Assembly: GCA_010015805.1 (NCBI GenBank)
Contig: ML978126.1
Span: forward strand, 372,001 to 436,000
Reading direction: 5' to 3'
Origin: Rhizodiscina lignyota
Taxonomy: Eukaryota; Ascomycota; Dothideomycetes; Aulographales; Rhizodiscinaceae
DNA: 64,000 nucleotides
Part shown: positions 45,598 through 55,526 of the stretch, piece after piece
Position numbering within the stretch: position 1 is the first letter of the stretch
Layout of the letters: each line of letters opens with the position of its first letter
Notes under the pieces: model-generated
Seen by the model: only the letters and a program-made list of their open reading frames with translations
Told to the model about the DNA's origin: nothing
Database searches by the model: none
Made by a program: the position numbers and the translations under genes

Positions 45598-48518
45598 CTT
45601 GAGAGCGTCAGCTGCAATAACTTCGTCTAACCATTGCATTCGCGTATCTGCTTCGTTTGGCAAGTTCCGCTTCAGCGTCCAGTTAGATTCAGCAACGCAA
45701 GATCAGCATTGCCCAAGGAGTGTATAAAATATGGCTCGAAGAAAAGGATAAATGTCTGCATACTGTCTTGCCACAAATGGTCAGGTGGACTGATGGTGTC
45801 TCCTGGAGTTTAAGGCGCCAATTCTGGAATTATATTGAGCGCTGTCCGAAGCCATGTGCAGTGATCAGACGAACCGCAGCAAGTGAACAGGGAGCTCATT
45901 TAATACTTGAGATCTTTCCAAGGTCGAAGTCCACTTCGCAGTTGACTAGTAATGGGGCGTCCAAATATATTGATTTACTTCGTACCGAAATCGACGACAC
46001 GTTGCAATTTGCATTTGAAGGAGATAGCAATCAAGAGGACGGCCAGTTTGACAAGAAAAGGAATTGATGGTTCAAGAGAAGAGTCGCTTGACCTGAGGTA
46101 TATCTCGTAGACCTCGAAAAGAGAGTCACATCCTACTCCGGATCTTGCTTGGGAGGTCGAGGAAAGAGATGATCATCCCACGAGAGCCAGTTGGGATGAG
46201 GGCAGGCGTCTCTAATGAAGGAAATCAACCGAAATTGGTTATCGTCGTGGGTTTAACAGCGGGGAAATTACCGTCCTGGTAGGTATCAGACGAGGTGTCG
46301 TCTCAACTTGTGCGACGGAAAGTGCTCGCTTCCGATCAATGCCCTCTTCGCACTAGCCCCTTTTACATACATACGATATGTGCGTAACCGCGCGGGTGTC
46401 CCATCACAACTACTTAATTAATATGTGATGAAATGAGCTTGTACACTCTCACTAATCACTATTTCCTTTCGTCCTTTCTTACAAAACGGCTCTAATTGTG
46501 GGGAAGATCTAGGTATACTCCCGTGTCTGCGCTCCCCTTCCAGCCACATGGGACAGTCCGGTCAGTGGAGGACTCGCCAGGGTGGAATCCCATTGAAGGG
46601 GGCAGAGCTTTACTAAACAAAATTCACGAGGGGTATGGCAGCTAAAGGGGGGCCGTCTCATTGGTATGAACGCTTGTTTAATTGGATTAAGCCATCAGGA
46701 CCAAGAGACACAAGTCTCATTCGAGAAAACATATTTGTACCGAACGAAAGTCTGAGGTTTTAAGGATTGAAAATTTGCCGGACGATGGATCATCTCCAAC
46801 TCTAAGGACCTGAGATGCGCACGAGAGAGAATTGTATGCTTAAGAAGAGATTACAACTGGTTTGACTCAGCGAAAGCTGCTGTAGACATTACATACTCTA
46901 GCGCCATCGCAACCCCAACAGAGGCGCATCGATCACTGGACATACTCCCCCCGTGCCTGTTATTGTTATACCTACCCTTGCCTCAATGGACTTTTCAGTG
47001 CTCCCTGCAGCATGTAGGCTACATAGCTTGATTAAATCCATTCTGTTCCACCCTCCGCCCAGGCTCCCTTGTCCCTTCAACGCGCTCTCATCGATTCCCA
47101 AAATTCTCTGTGGGACGGAATCAAATCAACTTTGCTGAGGTATGCGAGCGGTTCTTGAAGGGCGTATCGCAGAACATGAGTCTAGTTACGTTCGAAATCG
47201 ACTACAATCTTTGTCGTTCTCTTGGAGCGCGCTCCGAAAGGAACTAGTTTCCGGGACTGATTCTTGAAGTTGAGGAGCAAGTTAGAAGGTGCGGACCCCT
47301 AACCTAGGTACTAGCATAATCCGCCCGGTGGAGAACGTCTCGCACTCATGGACACAAGATTGCTCACTGTCTCTGAATTCTGGTAGTATGATGCTGGGGT
47401 AGTGAACTGTTTCGGTGGAGATTGTGCGGGAGAAGATCTGGCTGCGGTGGGCGATAAGATACATCGGCCTTCAACAATACCGATCTGAGCTCGGAGCGCA
47501 TCACCAACTCATATCCTTTCCTCTACCCAACTGCAAAGTGCGATTGCGGCTAGGCATTGTCACTGGAAGAAGCCTTTTGCATGGCACTTCATACTGCTGA
47601 AGACCCTGGGAGAGTAAGTTTAGCCTCAATGTACGATATAGGACGACCCCCGCACGGTGCATTCCTCTACGACAAACTTTTCGATCGAGCACACACCCAA
47701 AGAGACAGCTGACATTGTTCCCAAGGCCCAGCAATTGATGCAGTTTAATGTCAATCTCCTTCCCGCTTTGAAGGAGACATCTTGTCGACGATGATATCTT
47801 CATCTCAGCAGTCGTAATCTCACAGCGCGTCGATGCTGCTTTGAACCGCCAGCACCGCAACGGACCACAATCCGTGCGCCCACTCTCTCCACACATCTCC
47901 ACCACTCCGATCAAACTTGCGTCGGGATATGACGGGAAGCATAATCTCCAAGGGCTCTGATGGCTCTTTTGGTCACTATGGACATAGTTCGGGATTCCCT
48001 TGTTGTGATTGCGACCCATGGCATGGGGAGAAAGGCGTTTGGACAAGCTTGGACGCCCTCAAATGGCCTCCACAATGCCTATGCACAAAGAGAGTGGGGG
48101 ACAAATGATATACTGTATGTTGGCACGACGAAACATGATATACCGGCAACTCCTACTGGAAGGAAGGATGCCGGTGTTTCTTGATGCTGCCTTGATTCGT
48201 CCCTGTGACTTCCACTACGAGAGGAAATCTTGACATCCGTTGCAGACCAGAAGCTGGAACTTCTGGGCCCCGATATGGTCTCTCTGACGCTCATATCACT
48301 GCATCTCCGACAGGATACAGTGAACAGTTTGCTTCATAGAGCATGGGCAGACCCGTACAATATTCGTGCGAGCTGCTTGCAATCCCTCAATGCTCTTGGG
48401 CGAGAGATTTGGGTTGGGCTTTAGCCCAGCTTGTTCGAGCCAAAGTGCGACAAAGCAGACATAAAGAGAATAGATCACAAAGAAAGAGCTGTGCAACGCC
48501 AGGACTTGAATGCTGGAA

Positions 48519-48526
48519 AGAAAAAG
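48519..48526 (+). repeat. Left target-site duplication of the MITE
   Basis: The 8-bp sequence AGAAAAAG directly abuts the left terminal inverted repeat and recurs exactly at 48880-48887. Confidence 0.85.
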
Positions 48527-48879
48527 CAGGGTGTCCAATAATCCTCTGGGATTATGGATTATCATAATCTTAATAATTAAGATTATCATAATCTGATTAT
48601 AATCTGATTATAATCCTAGTACCTAAGCCTAGGGGGGTAGCATCTAAACCTAGAGGGGCTTAGGTCCCGAAAGCTAGGTGCTCTAGGGGTGTGCACAGAT
48701 CATTATTTTTAAAATTTAGAGTATAGTAATTAAAAGTTATAGCTACCTAGCTTTAGGTACCTAACCCTTCTAGGGCTAGGTACATCCAGATTATAAGAGG
48801 ATTATATAATCTCATAATCAGGATTATCATAATCTAACCTAATCCATAATCGTTCATAATCTGATTATTGGACACCCTG
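48527..48879. mobile_element. hAT-type MITE, complete, 353 bp
   Basis: The element has perfect 17-bp terminal inverted repeats, CAGGGTGTCCAATAATC at the left and its complement at the right. Similarity continues inward past a small indel (GATTATGGATTA near both ends). An exact 8-bp target duplication, AGAAAAAG, flanks it. An 8-bp duplication with TIRs beginning CAGGG points to the hAT superfamily. The inside is AT-rich, packed with ATAATC/GATTAT motifs on both strands near the ends, and can fold back on itself. It has no coding capacity, so it is non-autonomous and needs a transposase from elsewhere. The perfect duplication and TIRs suggest a fairly recent insertion. Confidence 0.9.
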
Positions 48880-48887
48880 AGAAAAAG
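48880..48887 (+). repeat. Right target-site duplication of the MITE
   Basis: Exact copy of AGAAAAAG following the right terminal inverted repeat. Confidence 0.85.
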
Positions 48888-50731
48888 AAAGCCAATTGAA
48901 GATCACGGAACTAACAAAGCACGCGGGCTATACTGAGATCTTCCTGCTGAATTTGACAGGGGTATCCAGCTCGGGGAGGCCCACTGGCAGAATTGGGCCT
49001 TCTTCTGATGATCTGCCACGCTGAAAATGGCTTGTATGGGACTTTGCCACATTCATTCATTCGGTCTTTCCATGTCTGAGAGGATCTCCCAGCCAGTGCG
49101 CTCTCTCCTGATTTCCTGTGTGATTCGGACATATCTCCAGGGGTACTCTTTCTATCTTTCCCAGCGCTCTGCGAGCGGCGCTTCGTCTGGGTCTCCTGAG
49201 TGCCCTCGGGATTTATCGGGAACGATCGCAGTCGCTAGGCTATTGTTGACAATGGACTATACGTCGAGCTCGCCCGGCTTTTGGTAAGAAGCCTTCATCT
49301 CTAGTGGTCTGCGCCAAAACTGGTTATTGTCTGTCCAGCTCAGGAATACACAACGTGATAATACGTTGTGGGATCTTTCCTGTCCACTGCTTGAGACTTG
49401 ACTGGCCCGCGGCTGCTCGCCAAACCAGAATCTATCTCAAGGCAGATTCTGGCCCTCACACCCCCAGGGCCGCAATCGTTTTCGTCGAAGATTCTACTCG
49501 GTGGTCCGGCTTCTTACTATCTTGTTCTACCACTCTTAGCGGTATATGAGCCGTCTCCATACCCTCAAACCATTGAGGGACTGTTAACTTGACATCTTTT
49601 GCCATAACCACCTGTATGTCGGTTGTAAGAGGCCGTTGCAGTTTTGGTTGTTCTGTTGTTTCAAGCTGGTGACGGCGGCTTGAGCGTCGAGCAGTGTCGT
49701 AAGCTATACGATTCTTGTATCAGATTCTCTTGTTCTTTTCGAGTCTTCGAAGGAGAGAGACTCGGGTGCGAGACACCCTGCAGTCGCGGTCTTGCAGCTC
49801 ACGAAGGAGAAGTTATTCAATCCCGGTCGAGTGGTGTGGTTGGTTTGCCTCATCCCAAGGAGTTTTCATGGTGTGGAGAGGATCATGAAGGTCAAATGAC
49901 GAATGTGTCAACTCTCCGCCGGCTCGAGATACTCTATTGCCTGCGCATCTGGTGTTGCGAGGTGTCTCTAGGGTGTGGTCCCGATGTTTGCTGTTGCGGA
50001 TTTCGTTGGGGGATGTTCTTTGATACATTGTTTTGTCGTGTATCCATGGACGATAAGGCCTAGAAGAGCAGTGTCACAACGGGGCTCGACTAGTCCAAGG
50101 GAGGAGTACTCTTACGATTCACGGATGAAGCTGGATTTGGCCAAGGTCTGCTAGACGCGTTGACGCTGGCTGGCAAGACCTTTGGCGTCCACGTTGGCTT
50201 GGCACGCCGCCTTGATAAAAATCCCACAATCAAAATCGTACCACCGCTCGTTCTCCACACCATAGCAACAACAACGAGCTGCGTCGTTTAACTTGCAAGA
50301 GCTCTCAACTTCACGACGAACAATCCCCCCAGACATCTCTTTTGCTATCGAAGGGGTGGATACCATCCAAAGCACACCAGCCATCCACCGAGTACTCCGT
50401 CGCAAAGCTTGAACACGGCAAGGCAACTTTCTATTGCTCTTTGCCTTGTACGATCTTCTCAACTCTACCCTTGACGACAAGCTCCACAAACAGCTTGCTT
50501 GAGACGTACCAGAGCAAGCTCGCGGTTATCAAAACTACCAGCTTTTCAGTCTCGATACCAATCTCGATTTCACAGCTCGACATCCTCCACCACTTTTTGC
50601 CACCATCAAGAAACAACAATTCCACTGTCCTCGCCTTAAGAGATCAGCTCGAGTCTCCTGTGAGGATAGAGTTTGGTTCTACGGTTGCTTCCGCCGCAAC
50701 ACCATCACGAAAACATCGCTCAATCACTACG

Positions 50732-51589
50732 ATGGATTCCACTACAATGGATTCTCAGTCCCTTGCCGTCGGAGACCTTACTGGCCCTGCTACACAGGCA
50801 ACAGCACCAGTAGCAGTGCGACCAACACTGATGACGCTTCCCACCGAGGTTCGACTGGAGATCTACAAATATCTGTTCCCACCACCTGACATAACGGTTG
50901 TAATTGACAGGCGGCAGGGTATGACATCTTGCAATTTCCGGTACCCAAACAATCAAGATGGTTGGCGATTATGGGGGGCAATACCACAGTACCTCTTCAA
51001 AGTTTGCCGCGTCATGCGCGCCGAAGTTCACGAAGTTTGCTAGTCGAAGAGAACGGTTACCATCCTAGGAAAGAGAAGGTGCAACGGGGTGGGAGTGAAG
51101 AAAATCCGCCGAGACATTCGAGACATGATCACAAAGCTGTGCATCCAGACGCACACCTGGCACTTCAAGCCATGCAAACTTCGCGGAGCGCCTCAACTCA
51201 AGCCCGGATTCGTCAACTTGAAGCAGTTTCTTATCGCCCTGGACACCGGTTGCCTCCCAAAGCTCCAGCATCTGATTATGCGCGTTTCGATGAACTGCGA
51301 CAAATGCCACGACCCGTTCGCCTGGGGTGAGAAGCAGATCACGGACCTCACGCGGGAGAATGTGTGGTTCTCGAAGGCTGTGCGGGTACTCGGGAAGCTG
51401 AAACCTTTGAAGGAGTTCGAATTGCATCTGAATGATTATGACAGCAAATATGTGGAGGATAGCCCGAACGTATTAGGAATGCTTGATAGACTTAGGCTAC
51501 TGCTGCTCTTGTTCGAGAACACAATTCGTGTTCACATTGGGATGCCGCAAGTGGAGGAACCACGACAGATGGGAGAGATGCAGTTTTAG
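50732..51589 (+). pseudogene. F-box-like gene with an in-frame stop
   Basis: The frame starts at the ATG at 50732 (MDSTTMDSQ) and contains LMTLPTEVRLEIYKYLF, the F-box-like motif, then LFKVCRVMRAEVHEVC. A TAG at 51041-51043 interrupts it. The same frame then continues without another stop to 51589, with SKRTVTILG, a CDKC pair and FKPC. In the paralogue at 44323-45174 the matching place reads YLWSNK, so the TAG sits where a Trp (TGG) is expected: a single-base nonsense change. No intron of usable length and phase removes it. The full span, 285 codons plus stop, equals the paralogue's length. It is a recently broken host gene, a sequencing error, or a gene making a short 103-aa product. Confidence 0.7.
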
Positions 51590-51989
51590 CCTTAGAGCTC
51601 ATTGGGCATCATTGTATCAGTATAAGTAGCTGCTGAAACCCAAATGAACATACAGAAATGCCTAAATATATACTCCAAGTCCTCATGTGACACGTTCATA
51701 TACAATTGGCTCTTGAGCCTCTGACGAACTAGATCTACGATCAAGTTTGAAGAGGGCATCCTAATATACTAAACTGTGCACAAGGTTCAATAGAAGAGAG
51801 CAGAGTCGACTCGCATTTGAACCTATTCAAATCAATCGATGTACTTAATCACGATTCACCAAGCGAGCTTAATTGAAGCGAGCAACGTTTACATGGTGAA
51901 GGTGAATGATTCTATAGTTGCTACAGAAGCTACAGTTTCCACCATATACCTTTAACCATCCAGGTGAGGACTCCATCGTCACCGCAGAC
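51590..51989. other. Intergenic region before the MFS transporter
   Basis: This 400-bp spacer lies between the 3' ends of the broken F-box-like gene and the minus-strand transporter. Nothing is recognised in it. Confidence 0.4.
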
Positions 51990-53626
51990 TCAAATCACGT
52001 AGTTCTTGAATTCTCGTGTTGAAACCTTCCGCTCAAACATGATATCGAGTTCCTCAAACGTCCTGCCTTTACACTCCGGGAGGCGGAAGTAGCACCAGAT
52101 ACAGGAAAGCAGCGAAATACTTCCGTAAATCAGGCCAGTCTTGGCACCCAAGTTCGCTTCGGTGTTGTCGAGAAGATACGGCGAGGCGACATTGTAGACA
52201 ATGCCCAGTGAGGAATAAGCGATGAGGGCAATTGCAACGGTATGTCCACGCAGCCGAGTAGCTGAAGTCTCGGAGAAAATGACGTATGCAACGGGCCCGA
52301 CAGTAAGGAAGTAGATGAAGAACCAGACGAGCAGGAGTGCCGCCTCGGCGTTGACGATCGAGGGATGATTTGGCGCAATACCAATGAATCCGATGAGCAG
52401 CATCAGCAAAGTAAGCGTACACAGGCCGCCAAAGTAGAGGGTTCGACGTCCGAAGCGCGGGATGAGGAAGAAAGAGCAGCACGTTCCAACAAAGCCGAGT
52501 CCTGTCATTCCGACGTTGAGGTTGAATGCCTCGTTCGTCGGGAGACCCGCAAGCTGGAAGAAGACGACAGCGTAGAAAGGTAAGGAAAGACCACACAATA
52601 TCTGGATGGCCCAGGCCATGGCAGAGATTTCCGTGCGGCGGAGGTTAGTTCCCTTGAAGCAGTCCCAATAGCTCGTCTCCATCTTGTAGCTCTTTTCACG
52701 CATATTGGTCCGTTCGATCAGAGCCAACATCTCTTTAACGTCGACCTTCTGAGATTTCCGAATCAACCGTCGCAATGCGTTCTCAGCTTCAGTGACCTTG
52801 CCATGGCGGACTAGCCAGTAGGGCGATTCAGGAGCCCAGAAAATGAACGTGCATATTAAGACTGGCCACATCCACTGTATTGCAAAGGGGATCCTGTAAC
52901 CCCATTGGGTAGCATTGGACGCCATCCCGGCAAGCACACCAGTGGAGATAAATTGCCCAGTTGACCAGCACAGGTTGACATACGCAGTGAGAATGTCACG
53001 CAGCCTCAGTGGGCATATCTCGGACGCGTAAGTGGGCGCCAGCGAAGTAAGGATACCCCACACTACACCACACAGCATCAATCCAACCATAAGGACAGGG
53101 TTGCTTCGAGCGAAGAACGTAATGAAGGTGAATGCTGCCACCAAAACCAGGCAGATGATGAGAGTCATCTTGCGGCCGATAATTTCTGAGACAGGTCCCT
53201 GAATGAAGCCGCCCAGGACACGTCCGACAGGAGAGCACATAGCAAAAGCAGTTTGCCATGCTGCTTTGACAGTGTATTGTCCTTGGTACTCAGATCCGTA
53301 CTGGCGTTGAAAGGCGGGTAGGCCATAGAGATTGGTGATGAGGTTCGAATCTTAATTGTATTAGAGATCCATCATCAAGTCGCAGAACATTACGAACCGT
53401 AGCCGTCCATAACGATACAAACACAGAAAAGCGCCGACCAAACTACAGCCATCGAGTAGATGCTGAAAGCTTCTTTGACGGTGAGGCTGTGCTCGACATT
53501 GGTAGCTTCATTTGCGACATCCTCGAGCTTTACAATCTCAGTGTTTTTGTCATCCTCACTCTTGGCTGCAATGCTCGACTCAACCTTAGGCTCTTCAGCG
53601 ACGTTGGTGTCAATGTTGGAAGCCAT
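51990..53626 (-). CDS. MFS sugar transporter, alpha-glucoside permease type
   Basis: The model is complement(51990-53350, 53398-53626), 529 aa. The 47-nt intron joins MDGYD to SNLITNLYGLPAF. The protein has the sugar-porter signatures GRxxGG-like VGRVLGGFIQG with a following GRKMT loop, PESPYWLVRHGK between helices 6 and 7, RFGRRTLYFGG, and PECKGRTFEELD at the C-terminus. The N-terminal 60 residues are acidic and cytosolic, followed by 12 expected membrane helices. The closest subgroup I recall is the MAL/AGT alpha-glucoside:H+ symporter group, which in filamentous fungi has broad and often unknown substrates. It is divergent from the FMN enzyme and probably imports the cluster's substrate across the plasma membrane. 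Confidence 0.92.
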
Positions 53627-53931
53627 TGCAGCTCATTAAAGTAGGAAAGTGAAGATCGATAATTTCCTTATAGTCAATAGGATTCAGATATGACCCCAGA
53701 TATGCAAATCCCTTTCCCCAGGTTTCCCCCAGGCCTGACCCAAGCTTATATGTGGGGCCTTGAAGTTCAAGGGCAGGGACCATGCACGAAGATAGTTCCG
53801 GGGAAAGTTCCTGGATCGAGAACAATGCGAGCGCGATTGCTAAAGTGAAACATCGAGAGGAGTATTTATCCGTCCGTTCATAGAGCTCAATTCATATGGT
53901 CTTTGTTACTGCAAATCTCTAAAGTTTATCG
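53627..53931. promoter_or_regulatory. Shared promoter, MFS transporter and FMN enzyme
   Basis: The two genes start back to back across 305 bp, implying joint control. The region is AT/C mixed, with a CCGGGG-type patch near 53798. No clear CGG palindrome was found by eye. Confidence 0.5.
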
Positions 53932-55074
53932 ATGAGCTGTGTTGAATATCGCACTCCCATCGAGGTGAAAATGGCGTCTGAACCCGTATTATCGCTGGCG
54001 GAGCTTGAAAACATAGCGCTGGATCGAGTCAACAAGATAACTCGGGAATACTGGACGAATGGCGCTGGCGACAATTCTACAGTGCAAGAGAACAAAGTAG
54101 CATTCAACCGTTATCGAATTCGTCCTCGAGCGCTGCGCAATGTTCAGAATATCGACATGTCAACCTCTGTCCTCGGCCAAAGAGTGAGCCTCCCGATTGG
54201 AATTGCTCCATCTGGATGGCATAAGATGGCAAATCCTGTAGGCGAGGCGGGGACAGCTCGAGCCGCAAAGGCATTGGGGACAATGGTGGCGGTGTCTATG
54301 GGGACAGCAATGGGATCCACTCCGGCAGATGTATGCTCCCCAGAAGAAGTAAAATCGGCAGGCGGTAGTGCAGTCAAGTTCTTCCAGCTCTATGTATTCA
54401 GGAACCGAGAATACACGAGGCAACTGCTCCGCCGCGTGGAGAACGCAGGGTACGGAGCTGTCATGTTGACCGTTGACACGGCGCACGTTGGCAGACGCAT
54501 CTCGGAGATCAGAAATCGGCCAAATATGCCACACTTCCTTCGTACTATCAGCTTTGGATCTCAATTACAGAAGGAAAATCCAGACTCCGCTGACTTTACT
54601 ATCGATGCGAGCCTCGAATGGAACGAAATCATCCCCTGGCTACGACGCAATACCAAGATGCAGATCTGGCTCAAAGGTATCCTTTCCGGAGACGACGCTG
54701 AGCTCGCAGTCAAGCATAAGGTAGATGGGTTGATTGTGAGCAACCACGGTGGGCGGCAGCTTGACGCCTGTATCGCGAGCGTCGACGCCTTACCAGAGGT
54801 CGTAAGGGCTGTTCGAGGTGCTGTTCCCGTTCACATGGACGGTGGTATACGTAAAGGCTCTGATGTTTTCCGCGCCCTGGCGCTCGGTGCGGCCTACGTA
54901 TGGATCGGACGTCCTGCTTTGTGGGGACTGGCATATGATGGAGAACGCGGGGTAGAGCTTGTGCTGAAGATACTGCAGGAGGAATTGAAGATCTGTATGG
55001 GATTAGCAGGCTGTTCATCCACCAAGCAGATCAACGCAAGCTTCCTCGTCCAAGCTAGGGATGCCATGTTATGA
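53932..55074 (+). CDS. FMN-dependent alpha-hydroxyacid oxidase/dehydrogenase
   Basis: This is an intronless 380-aa protein. It belongs to the glycolate oxidase/lactate dehydrogenase TIM-barrel family. FMN and substrate residues are in place: PIGIAPSGWHKMA (88-100), FFQLYV (150-155), the strand VDTAHVGRR (181-189), catalytic Lys in WLKGI (246-250), catalytic His272 in SNHGGRQLD (270-278), and the phosphate loop DGGIRKGSDVFRALALGA (303-320). No cytochrome b2 domain or mitochondrial presequence is present, so it is the single-domain oxidase-like type. It should turn an (S)-2-hydroxyacid into the 2-oxoacid. No C-terminal SKL was seen. ATG at residue 14 is an alternative start. Confidence 0.93.
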   Translation: MSCVEYRTPIEVKMASEPVLSLAELENIALDRVNKITREYWTNGAGDNSTVQENKVAFNRYRIRPRALRNVQNIDMSTSVLGQRVSLPIGIAPSGWHKMANPVGEAGTARAAKALGTMVAVSMGTAMGSTPADVCSPEEVKSAGGSAVKFFQLYVFRNREYTRQLLRRVENAGYGAVMLTVDTAHVGRRISEIRNRPNMPHFLRTISFGSQLQKENPDSADFTIDASLEWNEIIPWLRRNTKMQIWLKGILSGDDAELAVKHKVDGLIVSNHGGRQLDACIASVDALPEVVRAVRGAVPVHMDGGIRKGSDVFRALALGAAYVWIGRPALWGLAYDGERGVELVLKILQEELKICMGLAGCSSTKQINASFLVQARDAML

Positions 55075-55526
55075 ACGACTCGGCCTGTTTTCTGCCGAGA
55101 CGCGGCAATATAAGAGGAAATGAGCTCCGTCTTTTCGCGTCCCACTCTTGTTGCGCCTTCATCGAGTAAATTCTTCCGATTCGATGTCTCTGTCTTCAAC
55201 GCAGAGATGATTGATGGCGAGTCAGTATCGGATATCACGTAGCTGGTGCGTGGCCTCAAAGATTAGAGTAGATCACTTGTTAACAGTGTCCGAACAGTGA
55301 AATCTGCCGAGTGGCTCATGCAAAATGTGCGTCAAGCTTGAATGTGCCGAGCATGGGTGGGGATCCCGGAGTTTTCCCAAATTAGGGGCTTCAGCCACCC
55401 AATTTTGGGTACGGCTGCCCCGAAATACGGGTGACTCGTGGAAGCCAAACACACCCTTCCAACTTCAGCGTGTCAGCGCATGAAAATGCTCATGTTTAAT
55501 ACTGAATTTGCTGTGCGTCCATACAG
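55075..55526. other. Region upstream of the visible regulator exons
   Basis: This 452-bp stretch should contain the first exon of the downstream regulator if that gene is intact, but no CxxCxxxxxxC-type coding segment was found in any frame. It does contain evenly spaced CGG half-sites at 55412-55430, listed separately. Confidence 0.45.
55412..55430. promoter_or_regulatory. Three evenly spaced CGG half-sites
   Basis: The sequence reads CGG-N5-CCG-N5-CGG. The first pair is an inverted repeat with 5-bp spacing and the second pair is everted with the same spacing, forms used by Zn2Cys6 dimers. Its place just upstream of a Zn2Cys6-type gene fits autoregulation, but CGG triplets are common by chance. 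Confidence 0.4.

Larger units (their letters stand above)
45175..50731. other. Gene-poor stretch between two F-box-like paralogues
   Basis: This 5.5-kb stretch holds one clear element, the MITE at 48527-48879, and a short direct repeat at 45564-45597. A 115-codon frame at 45720-46067 begins with GTG, has no relatives I recognise and is not called. Frames at 47.5-48.0 and 49.6-50.1 kb are also unsupported. Confidence 0.45.

Noticed and set aside
45720-46067. 115-codon open frame with a protein-like composition
   Set aside because: It starts with GTG, has no upstream exon or known relatives, and the TATAAA nearby is not enough to call a gene.
48296-48589. 97-codon minus-strand frame running into the MITE
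   Set aside because: Its N-terminal part is the AT-rich MITE terminus; it is chance coding.
55270-55330. Cys-rich frame CKMCVKLEC as the missing zinc-cluster exon
   Set aside because: Spacing is Cx2Cx4C instead of Cx2Cx6C, basic residues are missing, and no good donor site follows in phase.
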